From Hydractinia symbiolongicarpus (lineage: Eukaryota > Cnidaria > Hydrozoa > Anthoathecata > Hydractiniidae): DNA of 64,000 bases. Of the stretch, positions 34,897 to 46,619 are shown one piece after another; within the stretch, counting starts at the first letter, position 1, and each line of letters starts with the position of its first letter. The notes under the pieces were generated by a model, which saw only the letters and a program-made list of their open reading frames with translations, was not told the DNA's origin and did not search any database. The DNA lies in NCBI RefSeq assembly GCF_029227915.1, contig NC_079880.1:19116001-19180000 (forward strand), in the 5' to 3' direction. A program made the position numbers and the translations under genes.

Positions 34897-35605
34897 TATT
34901 ACTGTGGAAAGTTTATCATTTCTTGAACATGATAGTTTAGTAGGCGACGTTTTGGGAGATCCTTCTCCCATCATCGGGCAAAGTAAAATGATGTACATGT
35001 ATTTATATAATTGCAGGGGATCGAAATTCATAAAAATTAACCAATCAGAAACGAGCTGATAATTACAGTTAATTACGGTAATTAACATTTTCGGACCTGG
35101 ATGTAGGTAACTACTTCTTCCGTAGGGCTGGTAACCAAATCTCAGGAAGTTGATACGAGATCCTGTTTATGTGTTTGTTACGTTCTACACTGTTGATGGT
35201 TTCTTTAATCTTCCTGGCCGTTGTTCTGGATTCTCTGTCAATGATTTTCTTCTTATCCCAATTAAACTGATGACTTCTGCTCCAGCTGTGGTCCGCAATT
35301 TCGTTTTTTTTCACATCTCCGTTTCTCATATGTTCTTGTACTCGTTGCTTAAACTTTCTTTTTGTTTCGCCTATATACACTGCATCACAATCTTTAAACT
35401 GATACCATGTTTTGGTTAGAACAAGTTCGACCAAACGCAGAAAATCCGGTACTGGAATCTTTGTCTTTTCACCGAATGCAGCATCGTTTTCGATAATGTC
35501 TTTAATGATGTTTAAGGTGTCTTTTATGGGAACATTTGTGTAGAGTGATGTGACATCAAATGATACCATGCATTTGTCCGTCGTAATAAGAACTTCTACA
35601 CTCAA
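34897..35605 (-). mobile_element. Penelope-like retroelement fragment, minus copy
   Basis: On the minus strand a frame from 35605 to 35111 encodes an RT segment (CMVSFDVTSLYTNVPI, then LRLVELVLTKTWYQFKD) joined directly to a GIY-YIG endonuclease segment (VYIGETKRKFKQR, then HSWSRSHQFNW). It ends at RKK, and the 3' untranslated part runs to 34897. The RT/GIY-YIG pairing is diagnostic of Penelope-like elements. The middle of the RT and the thumb region are missing at the YQFKD/CDAVYIG join, an internal deletion. Its 485-bp 3' part is nearly identical, inverted, to the plus copy. Confidence 0.82.
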
Positions 35606-36647
35606 ACAGACGGAGTTGCCATGGGAGGCCCTGCACCATCAGTAGTCGCAGAAATATACATGCAAGCACAAGAGACAACAGCATTAGTCACATCAGACAG
35701 ACGTCCAAAGGTTTGGAAAAGATTTGTTGACGACGTACTCGCCATAATCAAAAGATCTCTTCTGGAAGAGTTCCATGAACACATCAACAGCCTACATCGA
35801 CAAATCAAATTCACTGTTGAGCTTGAACACGATGGAAGTATCGCTTTCGTGGACACTTTGGTCAAACGCAAGAATGGTTCCATTTCAGTTTCAGTGTATC
35901 GTAAACCAACACACACTGACCAGTACCTTAACTTCGAAAATAGACGTGTAAGAAATGCATTAATCGCATATGGATACAGTCATAAAGTCATCACGCAAGT
36001 AGAAAATAAAATGAAAAGAAGATGCAACGGAGACAACAAGAAAACATCAGAGGAATTTATCGCATCAGCATTCCTACCCTTCGTACCAGGTACCAGCGAG
36101 ATCCTTCGTCGAGTTTTAAGGGAACACAAGATCAAATGCATTCTTACCTCTAAAGACACAGTGGAGTGTATATAGGCGAAACAAAAAGAAAGTTTAAGCA
36201 ACGAGTACAAGAACATATGAGAAACGGAGATGTGAAGAAAAACGAAATTGCAGACCACAGCTGGAGCAGAGGTCATCAGTTTAATTGGGATGAGAAGAAA
36301 ATCATTGACAGAGAATCCAGAACAACGGCCAGGAAGATTAAAGAAACCATCAACAGTGTAGAACGTAACAAACACATAAACAGGATCTCGTATCAACTTC
36401 CTGAGATTTGGTTACCAGCCCTACGGAAGAAGTAGTTACCTACATCCAGGTCCGAAAATGTTAATTACCGTAATTAACTGTAATTATCAGCTCGTTTCTG
36501 ATTGGTTAATTTTTATGAATTTCGATCCTCTGCAATTATATAAATACATGTACATCATTTTACTTTGCCCGATGATGGGAGAAGGATCTCCCGAAACGTC
36601 GCCTACTAATCTATCACTAAGAAATGATAAACTTTCCACAGTAATGT
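35600..36647 (+). mobile_element. Penelope-like retroelement fragment, plus copy
   Basis: The plus strand starts within the RT palm (YTQTDGVAMGGPAPSVVAEI; the catalytic motif appears as RFVDDVLAI) and continues through VDTLVKRKNGSISVSVYRKP to about 36170. There a small deletion shifts the frame just before the GIY-YIG segment (YIGETKRKFKQR, 36166-36435). The DD of the palm is present. The copy lacks the RT start, so it is 5' truncated. The adjacent minus copy holds exactly the preceding RT part. Confidence 0.82.
36567..36602 (+). ncRNA. Hammerhead-like motif in the Penelope 3' region
   Basis: CCCGATGATGGGAG, a short loop, then CTCCCGAAACGTC follows the order GATGA - hairpin - GAAA seen in hammerhead cores. 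Position 4 of the core is C instead of U and an extra T precedes the hairpin, so activity is doubtful. The 12.1 kb foldback has the same kind of 1-nt insertion. Confidence 0.35.
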
Positions 36648-36649
36648 AA

Positions 36650-37950
36650 AGTTGTTTATTCTTCAAGTCGCACATTTTCCCAATCTTCTTCTTCTTCTTT
36701 TCCTCCCTACGTGATGATTTTAACAAAACACTTTTGACCACATCGCAAAAGTTTTCATCAATAGCTACAATTTGCGGTAAATTTTGTATAATTTAACGTA
36801 TAAGCTAATGTATAGCATATAAAGAAAATTATATTTCGTTGAACAAAATATATTTCGGCCAACAAGCTTTCGTCATTTGTAAAAGTTTAAAAACAAGTTA
36901 CGAAAAGTTATGAAAAGCTTGGCAAAAGCTGTGTGCTTGAGGGCTTAAGAGTAAAAGTACTGCTATATAAATGGTTGAGTTACAATAACAAATTATAGTT
37001 ATGTAGTTATCAAATATGCTAAATAGCGAATTATATCAAAACTATTTTTTTAAAGCCGTGGAAGAAAGAGGTTTGTGGATTAAGAAGGCTGCATAAAAAC
37101 ATTTAAACAAATCCGTGCATTAAAAATTTGCTGTATTTTTTTATCCCAAAGTGATTTGTTGTCAATTTCATTTGAAAGACACAAACAATCAATTAAAACT
37201 TTTAAACGAAATGGACAACAATAATAACAACGTTGATTGCCTATGACTTTGCCCGTACAATAAATAATTTGTAGCAATCGGCTAAAATCTAAACAAAGAA
37301 AGGTAAACAAACTTTCGTGAAATTTGAACGCTGTAAAATAGCTAAACAAAATCTAAGATTTAAATTAATTGATTTAAGCTTTTTTTTTGGTAGTAAAATG
37401 AAATGGATCATTCATACTGGATCAACAAGTTCTGAAAACGAAGTATGCTAGTAATACCTACAAGAAGTTTTGTTGGTGACTATAAAAATATAGACTCCCT
37501 CAAAAGCGAAAAAGCAGTTCACAAAACTCACCTTTTTCGAATGTCTCACATCTTGAGTTCTTCAAACAAGAATAAAATAAATCCAACTAACACCACTCCC
37601 GAATTATCATCAACTATTTCTTTAAAAAATATAAGTTTAATGTGATGTCTGTAGCTAGCTACATTTTTTTCGTTTATTTATGGTTAAATTGAACGATTGC
37701 TCGTTTAATTTCACAACAAACACAACCTCTCCATCAACGGCATCAACGGCAAAACCATTCAAAATAGAACTACAAGAATTTTTTCACTGTGTTCGAAAAG
37801 AATAATTATTTTTCTTCAGTTGATCGAACGTTACTATTGTCAGAAGACATGGTTTCTACACAGAAATGTATTTTATTCTTCATCCAAATGTCAATCTTTT
37901 TGTAAAAGACTTGACTTAATTTTTATGTTTTTATCAGGCTACCAGGTACT
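36650..37950. other. Intergenic region, no gene seen
   Basis: AT-rich, with only short ORFs. Nothing recognised. Confidence 0.4.
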
Positions 37951-37953
37951 AAA

Positions 37954-38137
37954 TCTCTTTAATAATAGCCGTCGTCTGTCTGTCTGTGTGTCTGCGAAAG
38001 CGGCGTCCCGTAACGGAAACACGAAATTTTTAAAATACGCACGAATATCAAATGCGATATATTTTTATCCACTTTGTTGCGACAGGTGAATTTAAAGGAC
38101 GGGCAAACCCGTAGATTTTTCCACGGGCAACGACTAG
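37954..38137. mobile_element. Short Helitron-like element (copy A)
   Basis: It begins TC followed by ATAATAGCCGTCGTCTGTC and ends CTAG. A hairpin CCCGT...ACGGG (ancestrally CCCGTGGATTTTTCCACGGG) lies 6 nt before CTAG. A TC start, CTAG end and subterminal 3' hairpin without terminal inverted repeats are the Helitron hallmarks. The 184-bp body is non-coding. Confidence 0.65.
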
Positions 38138-39783
38138 TCTCTATAATAATAGCTGTCGTCTGTCTGTCTCTGCGCAACATGGCGGAGCAAGTAGCGAGAC
38201 CCGCCGAAAATCCCCATGGCCCTGCAGCTTTATTTCGAATCCCCGGCAGACCCCGTTTTTTTACCGGCCTTGCTTTGCCGCTCATTGTAATAAACCAATC
38301 ACGAGGCTCCATTTTCACTAATGACCAATCCAAGTGCTTCGCGGTCTCAACATGCCGACGGGAGGAAACATGCTACCCCTACGAAGGCCATTTTGGTTTG
38401 GAAGTGATGGTGTGAAGTTTGTAGGTTTCCTTTCAATCCTCTTTATTTCTTCTGAGTACTTTTTATCCTATAGGATTTTTTAGTTTGTTTTCACATGTTA
38501 AGGTGAATATTTCATCACATTTTCTTAATCTTAAACAAACCAATTTTAAGTTTTTGGCTAGCTACAAAACGTACATTTTGAGGCAGCTAGCTATAGCTAT
38601 CTTTATTTATTCCTATTCTTTTAAAGTTTTTATTCAGTTTGGTATATTGTTCTTTATTTTTATGTTGAAGTTGGGTCTACCTATCTAGCTCCTTTTAGCT
38701 CTACCTCTGGCTAAAAAGTGAAAGTAGCTAAATGCAGTTATAGGCAGCTACCAATTTTATTACTGCTATGAAAGCTTATGCTGAAAAATAAAATTGCTGA
38801 GTATATATTTTTTTAACTAAACTTGATAACGACAGGCGGTTTCCTGATTTTTTTTTAAACTAAAGTCGCGATAAAGTTTTTTTAAAAATGGTGTTATGCC
38901 TTTACTCATGTGCGACACAGTCTAGCTGTACTAAGCGCTTAGTCCGGTGGTAACAACGGGCTGTTTCCTGTGTTTCTGTTTAACCGAAGTTGTGATAACG
39001 TTTTTTACAGAAAAAAGTACACATTGTTTACCTATACTAAGCGCTCAGCTTAACATTTTTTTTGAATTTTTCCCTGGAAATATTCCCTGAAAAATGAAGA
39101 AGGTTGGCCAGTTGCTTTCACTATGACGGGGTAACAATAAATTCTGTGTTTTTATTTTATCTAAAAGTTGTCGAAAGTTATTTTTTGAATAGTGCATTAC
39201 ACCGGAAACACCATAAAGTTGTGTGCACTTCACTTGAGTTTCTACACACTATACGGCTGTACTAAAGCGCTTTACCTCCTGAATGTGTGGCACAGTTGAC
39301 GGTTCTTATTAATCACTCAATCTGGTGTTTAATGCTGGGTAACAGCTACTTGTGGCTTAACCCGGCATTTCCACAGAGTGTAACCTGTGTTTTGTAAACC
39401 AAAGCTGCAATAGGTTTTTTAAATAGGGTCTTAAGCCTAAACGCATGTGCCGCACGGTTTACCTGTACTAAGCGCTCAGTCCAGTGTCATGATTAATTTG
39501 TTAACCTTTGAAACTTATTTCGCAAAATAAAATAAAATTAACCAATTGTTTGGCTAAAGTTGCAGTAGAGTTATATTTTCAAAAATACACTACAGCCGAA
39601 ACACTATAGTGTTGTGTGCGTTTTACTCGACTAACGACATACTGCATACCTGTACTAAAGCGCTCCACCTGATCGTGTGGCACAGTTTACGGCCCTTATT
39701 AAGCGCTCCACATAGTGTTCAACGTCGGGTCACACCTTCACTTGTGACTTACCCCGGCGTTTCGACGCCGGGTTTCCGGCTAG
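38138..39783. mobile_element. Helitron-like non-autonomous element (copy B)
   Basis: It starts TCTCTATAATAATAGC immediately after copy A and ends CTAG at 39780-39783. Before that lies an 8-bp perfect hairpin, CCCGGCGT-TTCG-ACGCCGGG. The 1.65 kb interior has no helicase ORF and shares scattered blocks with copies C, D and F, for example ACCTGTACTAAGCGCTCAGT and GTGTGGCACAGTTGACGGTT. Confidence 0.6.
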
Positions 39784-41260
39784 TCTATGTTATAATGCCT
39801 GTATACGTCTGTCTGTCTGTCACGCAAAATGACTACCGATTTTTAAAACCAGGGGGTTGTTTAATAAAAAATCTTATTATTGATTAAAATATATTCAGGA
39901 AATTAACTCATTTTCTTGAATAATTTAATTATTTTAATTTACTAACCTTAATTAAAAAAATAAATTAGGTGATTGAACGAACGCATTTTTTAGATACATG
40001 GCGTATTTTAATAATAATTACCCCCCGTGATCTCAATCGCCATATTCGCTCGGGAGCCACAAAAACCAAAAAGACAGTTTTACTGACAGTTTTATTACTT
40101 TGTTTTGATCGCTTGCACGTATTATACCAATCAAACCGCCTGATCTTTTGAAAAACCAATCCAAGATATTCGCGGCCTAGCGATGCCAACGAAGGAACAT
40201 GATGACGAAGGCCATTTTGGTTTTAAAAGTGGTCGTAGTCAGCGAAGGTTCTAGGTCTGTTTGACCTTTTTGTTCCTCTAAAACCGTTTATTTTGTAATA
40301 TTTGTTTTCTATATGTTTTTACATGTTAAGATAAATATATTGTCACATTTTTTAGCCATGTACAAATCTTAAATGCACCGCGCTAAGAACGAAGATTTTT
40401 AAGGATCATTCTACAGTCACCTAGCTAACTACCCTATACTATTCACTTTGTATAACAGCTTTTTATCCTAGCCAATATTACTTATTTTTAAGTTAAAGTT
40501 GTTAAAAAGCTAGCTCCTTTACCTACCTCTGGATAACAAGTGAAAGTAGCCAAATGCACTGTGTTTGGCTGCAACACAATTCTTAATTCTTATGCTAAAT
40601 AAATGCAGTTAGGCAGCTACCACTTTTATTACTGTTATGAAAACTTATGCTGCAAAATGAAATTGCTGAGTATTTTAACTGAACAGGATAACATCGGGCG
40701 TTTTCCTGATTATTTCAATCCAAATCCCAATAAAGTTTTTTAAAAAATTGTGTTTCGTTTATACTCATCTCTGCGACACTGTTTACCTGTAATAACCGCT
40801 TAGTCTAATTTTAGCAAGGAGTTGTTTTCTGTTTTTCTGTGTAACCGAAGTTGCGATAACATATTTTTTGGGAAAAGACTATTACACCTAGCAATATGGA
40901 TGCGTTGCATTGTTTACCTGTGCTAAACACTCAGCTTGGAGTAACGTTTCATTTGAACTTTCACTGGGAACATTCTCCGAAAAATAAAAAATGTTGCCTA
41001 GCTGTTTATGCTGTTTATGGGGTAACAACGAATTGCAATCTGTATTTTTATTTTAGCTTAAAATGTGGAATTTCTGAAAAAATTAATGCATCGGAAACAC
41101 CATAAAGCGCTTTACCTGAATGTGTGGCACAGTTGACGGTTCTTATTAATCACTCATTCTGGTGTTCAACGCGGGGTAACACAATTACTTGTGGCTTAAC
41201 CCGGCGTTTAAAAACAAAGTGTATCCTGTGTCATGATTAGTTTTTTAACGTTTATTGTAA
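39784..41260. mobile_element. Helitron-like element (copy C), 3' end degraded
   Basis: It starts TCTATGTTATAATGCC and CGTCTGTCTGTCTGTC directly after copy B's CTAG. Its interior follows copy B in order (AGTGAAAGTAGC, GGCAGCTACC, ATTGCTGAGTAT, GGTGTTCAACG blocks). The expected hairpin and CTAG end were not found; similarity fades into an A-run near 41275. Confidence 0.55.
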
Positions 41261-41589
41261 CTTATTCTGCAAAAAAAAAAAAAAAATAATATTGACTAAT
41301 TTTAAAAATAAAAAACACACGACTTCGGTATAACGGTAAGTGACCACAATAACGAGTTAATTTTGGTTGGATTTTTTTGTTATTGTTACTAATCCGTAAA
41401 GATCTAATGTTTTCCCCTATATTCAAGAAGGTGTAATCCTCTTTGTTAAAATTGATGAGGATGTATGTAATTAAATTACTAAAACATAGCTTTATTATGC
41501 GCATTGTCAATACCATTTACATATAGAAGTTTTTTTTTGAAACTTTCAAGTGAATTTCTATTTTATTCTTTCTCTGTTTTAATTCACAT

Positions 41590-41635
41590 GGAGGTAGCAA
41601 AACAAACAAACAAACAAACAAACAAACAAACAGAC
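41590..41635. repeat. (AAAC)n microsatellite
   Basis: About eight AAAC units with a terminal AGAC. No further meaning seen. Confidence 0.8.
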
Positions 41636-41689
41636 ATTACATGGTATTTTAGAGCAAATTCACGCGGTAAAATCATAATGTGTTTTCAA

Positions 41690-42100
41690 AAACGTTTTTT
41701 TTAAATCCACATTGTGACGAGAATACAAGGCCAATGGCAAAATGGGACAAATATGTAAAACAATTCCTTACATGGGATACAATCCGTGCCTCGCCTCTAA
41801 ATTTACTTTATTTTTGTCTTGCTTCTACGTTTGACGTTTTGCCTTCTCCCGGCACCATGAAACGTTGGCACATTGCCACGAAGTTTCTTTTCATTTGTGT
41901 GCAAAGTTGATATCATGTCCTCGGCGCGTACATATTATCCTTGAAATAAGGTTGATTTACTTTCAAACACAATACTGTTTTAAAATCGCTGGTGGAGTCA
42001 ATTAGTGACTTCATTACTAATATTCCTCCCAATGCACCGAAACGTAACGCCAAACAGACTTTTCACTGCTTTTTAAAAGTGACAGTCATCATTCTGAAAA
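41690..42100 (+). pseudogene. Decayed retroelement ORF, C-terminal reverse-transcriptase-associated part
   Basis: The plus strand encodes ASTFDVLPSPGTMKRW and, in another frame, HVLGAYILSLK, then FTFKHNTVLKSLVESISDFI. This resembles the zinc-knuckle/HVL..C...L..GR.T.RHD.VL segment found C-terminal to reverse transcriptase in cnidarian retroelements. The assignment is from memory of that family. The key cysteines and GR are lost and stops interrupt it. Confidence 0.45.
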
Positions 42101-42149
42101 TCCCGAGAAAAAACAGCCCTTGCAAAACCAGTACTCAAAATTCTAAAAA

Positions 42150-42540
42150 TATCGATTCGTAAAATTTTGAAACGAAAGCGACCTAAAACCACAGTATCTG
42201 CGAGAAGACCCGACCTTACTAACAAAGGCAGCACCTGCTATGCAAATGTCATGTTAGACGTTTTAGGAAATGTGTACCCCATGTTGTGCACCCAGTGGCC
42301 ATTCGAGTCTTCTTACATCGCTCTAATGACAAAGACTGTGTCATTTAATATGACCATGCTTAAACGATCTTCATCTGACATCGACCCATCCAATGTCCTT
42401 CAGTTCTTAATAAGAGAGGACTGTGAGAGACTTTAAGTATAATACTCAGCAAGATGCACCCGAAACGCTGCATGTAGTTTTGGACGAATTAAATGTCACA
42501 GTCACTTTTATCGTGGCACACAAAACCTGTGTCTGATTCT
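42150..42540 (+). pseudogene. USP-type (C19) deubiquitinase fragment, likely carried by a retroelement
   Basis: The frame from 42167 gives RRPDLTNKGSTCYANVMLDV, matching the USP Cys box (GLxNxGNTCYxNSxLQ) with the catalytic cysteine retained. DPSNVLQFLIRED follows. After a 1-nt frameshift near 42430 the QQDAPETLHVVLDELN block matches the USP QQDAHEFL..LLD motif. It then ends in stops, and the His box is absent. It directly follows the decayed retroelement ORF on the same strand, suggesting a transposon-borne protease rather than a host gene. Confidence 0.6.
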
Positions 42541-42689
42541 CCTTAAAAAAAACCTTAGACATGTCAACTCTGCTTAATGAAGCTTCAGGTATGACAATCT
42601 GGCCTGAGTCTGTTACAAAAAGCATTGCCCACTCATGTTACTCAGTCATATTTTACCAAGGTCCTAAAATAAAACAGTGATGATCTGTA

Positions 42690-43500
42690 TAATGCTGAGT
42701 GTTTGGCGCCCTTCACACGTGTAAGGCAACTACCAGGGTCACAAGTATTAGCGCACAGAACGTTAACTGCAATACTTTGCTACCTCCCTGTGAATTTGAT
42801 AAATTATTCGATTAAGGATACTCATTTCATAATAATTTTTAGTTTTTTCACCCTATTTTATCTATATCATTTTGGATATATATTGAATAGGATAAAATAT
42901 TTATTAGAAGAAGTAAAAAGAGAATAATTGAAACTGTGAAACTTTATTTAATTTTTGTAGAATGTTGAGCACATATTGTGTTCTATTGCCCTCAAATCAA
43001 TCCTATGCATTTTCTTAATTAGCGTGTCGATTTATTTACAATAATGGTTTGTTGTTCTTTTTTCTTCATTTAGGAATCTCATTTTTGACATCGTTTAAAA
43101 ATTCTAATATCTCTTTAACCGATCGCCCAATAACCCATAATCCCATAATCCCATAATCCCACGATTCCATACATCATTTATTGAGCTTTTCAAATTCTAC
43201 ACAATATAAACAATGGCTGAAGAAATTTTGCAAAAAACTTTATCATATGTGCGGGTCAATGGTGAAATCATTGATCTTTGCAGCTTTTCATCTCCCTAAC
43301 CAGATTCATTTACCGGTCAATCAACTAGTCGCGCTATAATAATGCGCTAATTTGTGTGTCCATCCCTAACGGGCAGAGTGGATGTGTTTATTTTGGAAGT
43401 AGCTGAAAATATTAAAATTGCCCATCAGCTAATTAGCCATTTCGACGTGAACTATAAGTAAAGTCATAACCGTTGACCTTTTATTTTTAGGCTAAATAAC
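42690..43500. other. Intergenic region
   Basis: Holds a short CATAATCC repeat at 43126-43165 and a possible Helitron-type junction at 43331 (CTAG followed by TCGCGCTATAATAATGCGC). No gene seen. Confidence 0.4.
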
Positions 43501-43519
43501 TTAAGAAACGAGTTCAACT

Positions 43520-43975
43520 ATTTCAATCCGTTCAATCCGTTCATTTCGTTCAATTCGTTCATTTCGTTCGATTCGTTCAATTCGTTCATTTCGTTCAATC
43601 CGTTCATTTCGTTCAATTCGTTCATTTCGTTCAATTCGTTCAATTCTCGTTCAATTCTCGTTCAATTCGTTCAATCCGTTCAATTCGTTCGATTCGTTCA
43701 ATCCGTTCAATCCGTTCATTTCGTTCAATTCGTTCAATTCGTTCAATTCGTTCAATTCGTTCAATTCGTTCAATCCGTTCAATTCGTTCGATTCGTTCAA
43801 TCCGTTCAATTCGTTCAATTCGTTCCATTCGTTCAATCCGTTCAATTCGTTCAATCCGTTCAATTCGTTCAATTCGTTCAATTCGTTCAATTCGTTAATT
43901 TCGTTCAATTCGTTCAATCCGTTCAATTCGTTCAATTCGTTCAATTCGTTCAATCCGTTCAATTCGTTCAATATG
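43520..43975. repeat. 9-bp tandem array (TTCGTTCAA)n, about 50 copies
   Basis: The unit TTCGTTCAA varies mainly to TCCGTTCAA, TTCGTTCGA and TTCGTTCAT. Because 9 is a multiple of 3, the minus strand is open in two frames (repeats of Glu-Arg-Ile and Asn-Glu-Leu). No start context, domain or flanking exon supports a protein. Confidence 0.9.
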
Positions 43976-43979
43976 TGAA

Positions 43980-44635
43980 CGAATTAAACGTTCGTTGAAT
44001 TCATTTGTTGAATTCATTCATTCAATTCATTATTCATTCGCTTAATTCTAATATTTTTAAAATGCCTAATATTTCTGAAATCGTTTAACAAAATACATGA
44101 TGCTACATCCTGTTTTGACCACGTTTAATTTTCTACACAATAATGTTAGTAGTTTAATAAGTTACTGATTTATTTTTTATATATAGCACGAGTCACTTCT
44201 ATTATTAATTTTTTTTCTCTTTTTTTGTTCGTTTACCCAGCAGCTTTTTTTACAGGCTAATCAACACTATAAAAATACGTGTGCGGTGTTTACCAAAATC
44301 ACGTAATAACCTTTCCTTATCCTATTTAGTACCACAAATTATTCTTCATACAATTTTTACATGCAATCGCACACAAAGGAAATTAAGTTTGGCGCGTTTA
44401 CTCCAGCTTTTGCAACGGCATTTTAAACTTTAGTTTTGGTCTTCATAGTTATTAATTTTCTAACTTATTTCTATTATCATAAATTATTCAAAAATTATAA
44501 CTTGTGTTAATTTATTTGTCCATAGATTGATGCCATATTAGTTTTATATATAGTTTTTTTATATAAAACTTTTATATTTAGAACTAGCAGTGGATTATAA
44601 CAAGCTCACAAGTCTTCCTGCTTTGAACATCCTCA
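43980..44635. other. AT-rich intergenic region, no gene seen
   Basis: AT-rich sequence upstream of the NLR-like pseudogene. No promoter recognised. Confidence 0.4.
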
Positions 44636-45881
44636 CATAAATGATAGAAACTGATTGGAAACTATTAAGTAAAAGGCTTAAAATTTCTGAAATTTTTAAT
44701 GTAGCGGTATCACACGAAAACAACATGACGAAATGTTTTGAACAAGTTAACAACCAGATTTATTAGAAGGAATTAAAAACTTAAGCAGTTAAAGCGACAA
44801 GACATCATTGACGAAATCGATTCGAAAACGTGTTGTATGCATGGTAGGAAACTTGAACACACTGAAATTGGCATTCGCTGTCATGCATGGACTAAGTAAT
44901 TAGCGAAATAAACTTTAATGACAATCCCTCTTACGAAAAAATTAATTATCCTCATGCTGCAAAACAACAAAGGTTTTAGAGTAATTAATAGAAAATCCGA
45001 TTATTGAATAATTTAAAATTTAGTTGCCGAATATTTGATTTTATATTATATTTTTCTGATTCGCTTATAGGATTAGAAGAATATTCCAAGAAATTGAGAG
45101 AGTACTACAAAAAGGCCTTATCAAATTGGAATATTGGTTCTGCATTTAAATCAGATTCTGGAAGAAAATATACGACAAAAGATCGCAACGAAGCTTATAT
45201 TGATTTGGTAGTAGGTTCGTGGAATGAAACAAATCCGAGTGATCATATACATTTTCTTAAGACGTTTTATGAAAGAAAGGAAAAATTGAAATGAAAGATA
45301 TCATGCAGGAAGATGATAGATGCGTTTTAATTAGCGGTATTGCTGGCATTGGAAAGACTTCGCTTATTGACCAACTTGTTTTACAATGGGCAGATGATAA
45401 AGTTATGAATGATTTTGACTTTGTTTTTAAATTTCCTTGTCGCGAATTGAACACGTTAATAAGCATCTCCAGCTGGGCCGAACTTGTACTAAAAACTTTA
45501 CCACACACTTACGAAGGATTTTTTGATGAGCTAATGGAAAACAGTGGCAGAGTTCTGGTTATCATTGACGGCATTGACGAATTTCGATATCTTGATGACG
45601 TAAAACACCTTTCCGCGGGAAATCCTAGACATAGGCTCGCTTCTATTGTGCATGATATAATATTAGAGAGGAATTCATTATTGTCTAACGGCAAGGTGAT
45701 TGTATGCGGCCGACCACAAGCTTGTAATAAGCATAGTAGAGATGAAAAGCATACTAAAGTTAATAGAAGTTTCTGGTTTTAATAAGAGTAGTATCGACAT
45801 ATACATACACAATTTCTTTAAAGGCAACAAAGATAAAAATAAATCGATGCACACATTACTTAACGAAGTTGAAAACCTTAA

Positions 45882-46619
45882 CCCTATTCGGTCCGGGGGG
45901 GCGGATTCCGCCCCACCTAACGGTTTTTTTTAATAACTCCTTATTGCTATGTTATATGTCTATAAAACTTACTGGGTTTTAATATTTATCTATAAGACAC
46001 CTACATGCCAAATTTTTAAGTCCCATACTTTTCAGAGGCCTTGATATTGCCCATTAATCGAAACTACCCCCAAAAATTTCTATGAAATCCTTATAATGGG
46101 AAAAACTTAATAACTCCTGTTAGGATTATGTTTAGAACTTGAAACCTGCAACACAACTTTGTTTTATTAAGAAGAATCATTTTACATGATTTAAACACGT
46201 GATTAATCCGATTTCCCGATTTTGTCGGATTTTACCCGAAAATCGAAAACAAACGGATTTTCGGGCAATTTTTGCCACTTTTTTATGCGATCCACGTAAA
46301 AACCGGAAAATATGGTAAGTAACTTTTATTTAGCTTTCAGAAACTTCAAACAGAATTCGCTCTGGAACAAAAGTGATTAAATTTTAAGCAAATAGTGGCA
46401 TTTTTAACAAATTTCAAGCTTCTCATGACGTCACAGAAAATGTGCTGACGCAAGCAAAAAATTATTGCTGCCATTTTGTTCCTTTTATGACGCACTATAA
46501 GTGTGCCAGGTTTGATTCAATTTGAACAACCCTATGAAAAGTTACGGAAGGGGGGGGGGCGGATTTCGCCCCGCCCCCCTGGGTTATAGTATGTTCGAAA
46601 AACCCCGGACCGAATAGGG
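45882..46619. mobile_element. piggyBac-type MITE inserted in the NACHT exon
   Basis: The 738-bp element has 17-bp perfect terminal inverted repeats, CCCTATTCGGTCCGGGG, and is flanked by TTAA on both sides (45878-45881, 46620-46623). A TTAA duplication with a CCC start is characteristic of piggyBac. Subterminal GGGGCGGATTYCGCCCC palindromes occur near both ends. There is no transposase ORF. It splits the NLR reading frame between GAAAACC and GGCGATGGC. Confidence 0.85.

Larger units (their letters stand above)
34897..36647. repeat. Large inverted repeat formed by two Penelope 3' ends
   Basis: Arms 34897-35381 and 36165-36647 are nearly identical in inverted orientation, around a 783-bp unique spacer. 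The few differences (for example CTCCCGAAACG in the right arm against CTCCCAAAACG in the left) show slight divergence after the arrangement formed. Confidence 0.85.

Noticed and set aside
35150-35419. Plus-strand ORF (and its inverted twin at 35980-36396)
   Set aside because: Antisense shadows of the Penelope GIY-YIG coding sequence.
38074-38415. 113-codon plus-strand ORF and overlapping minus ORF
   Set aside because: They cross the junction of two Helitron-like copies; no conserved domain.
43640-43971. Glu-Arg-Ile and Asn-Glu-Leu repeat ORFs
   Set aside because: They arise from the 9-bp repeat; there is no start context, conserved domain or neighbouring exon.
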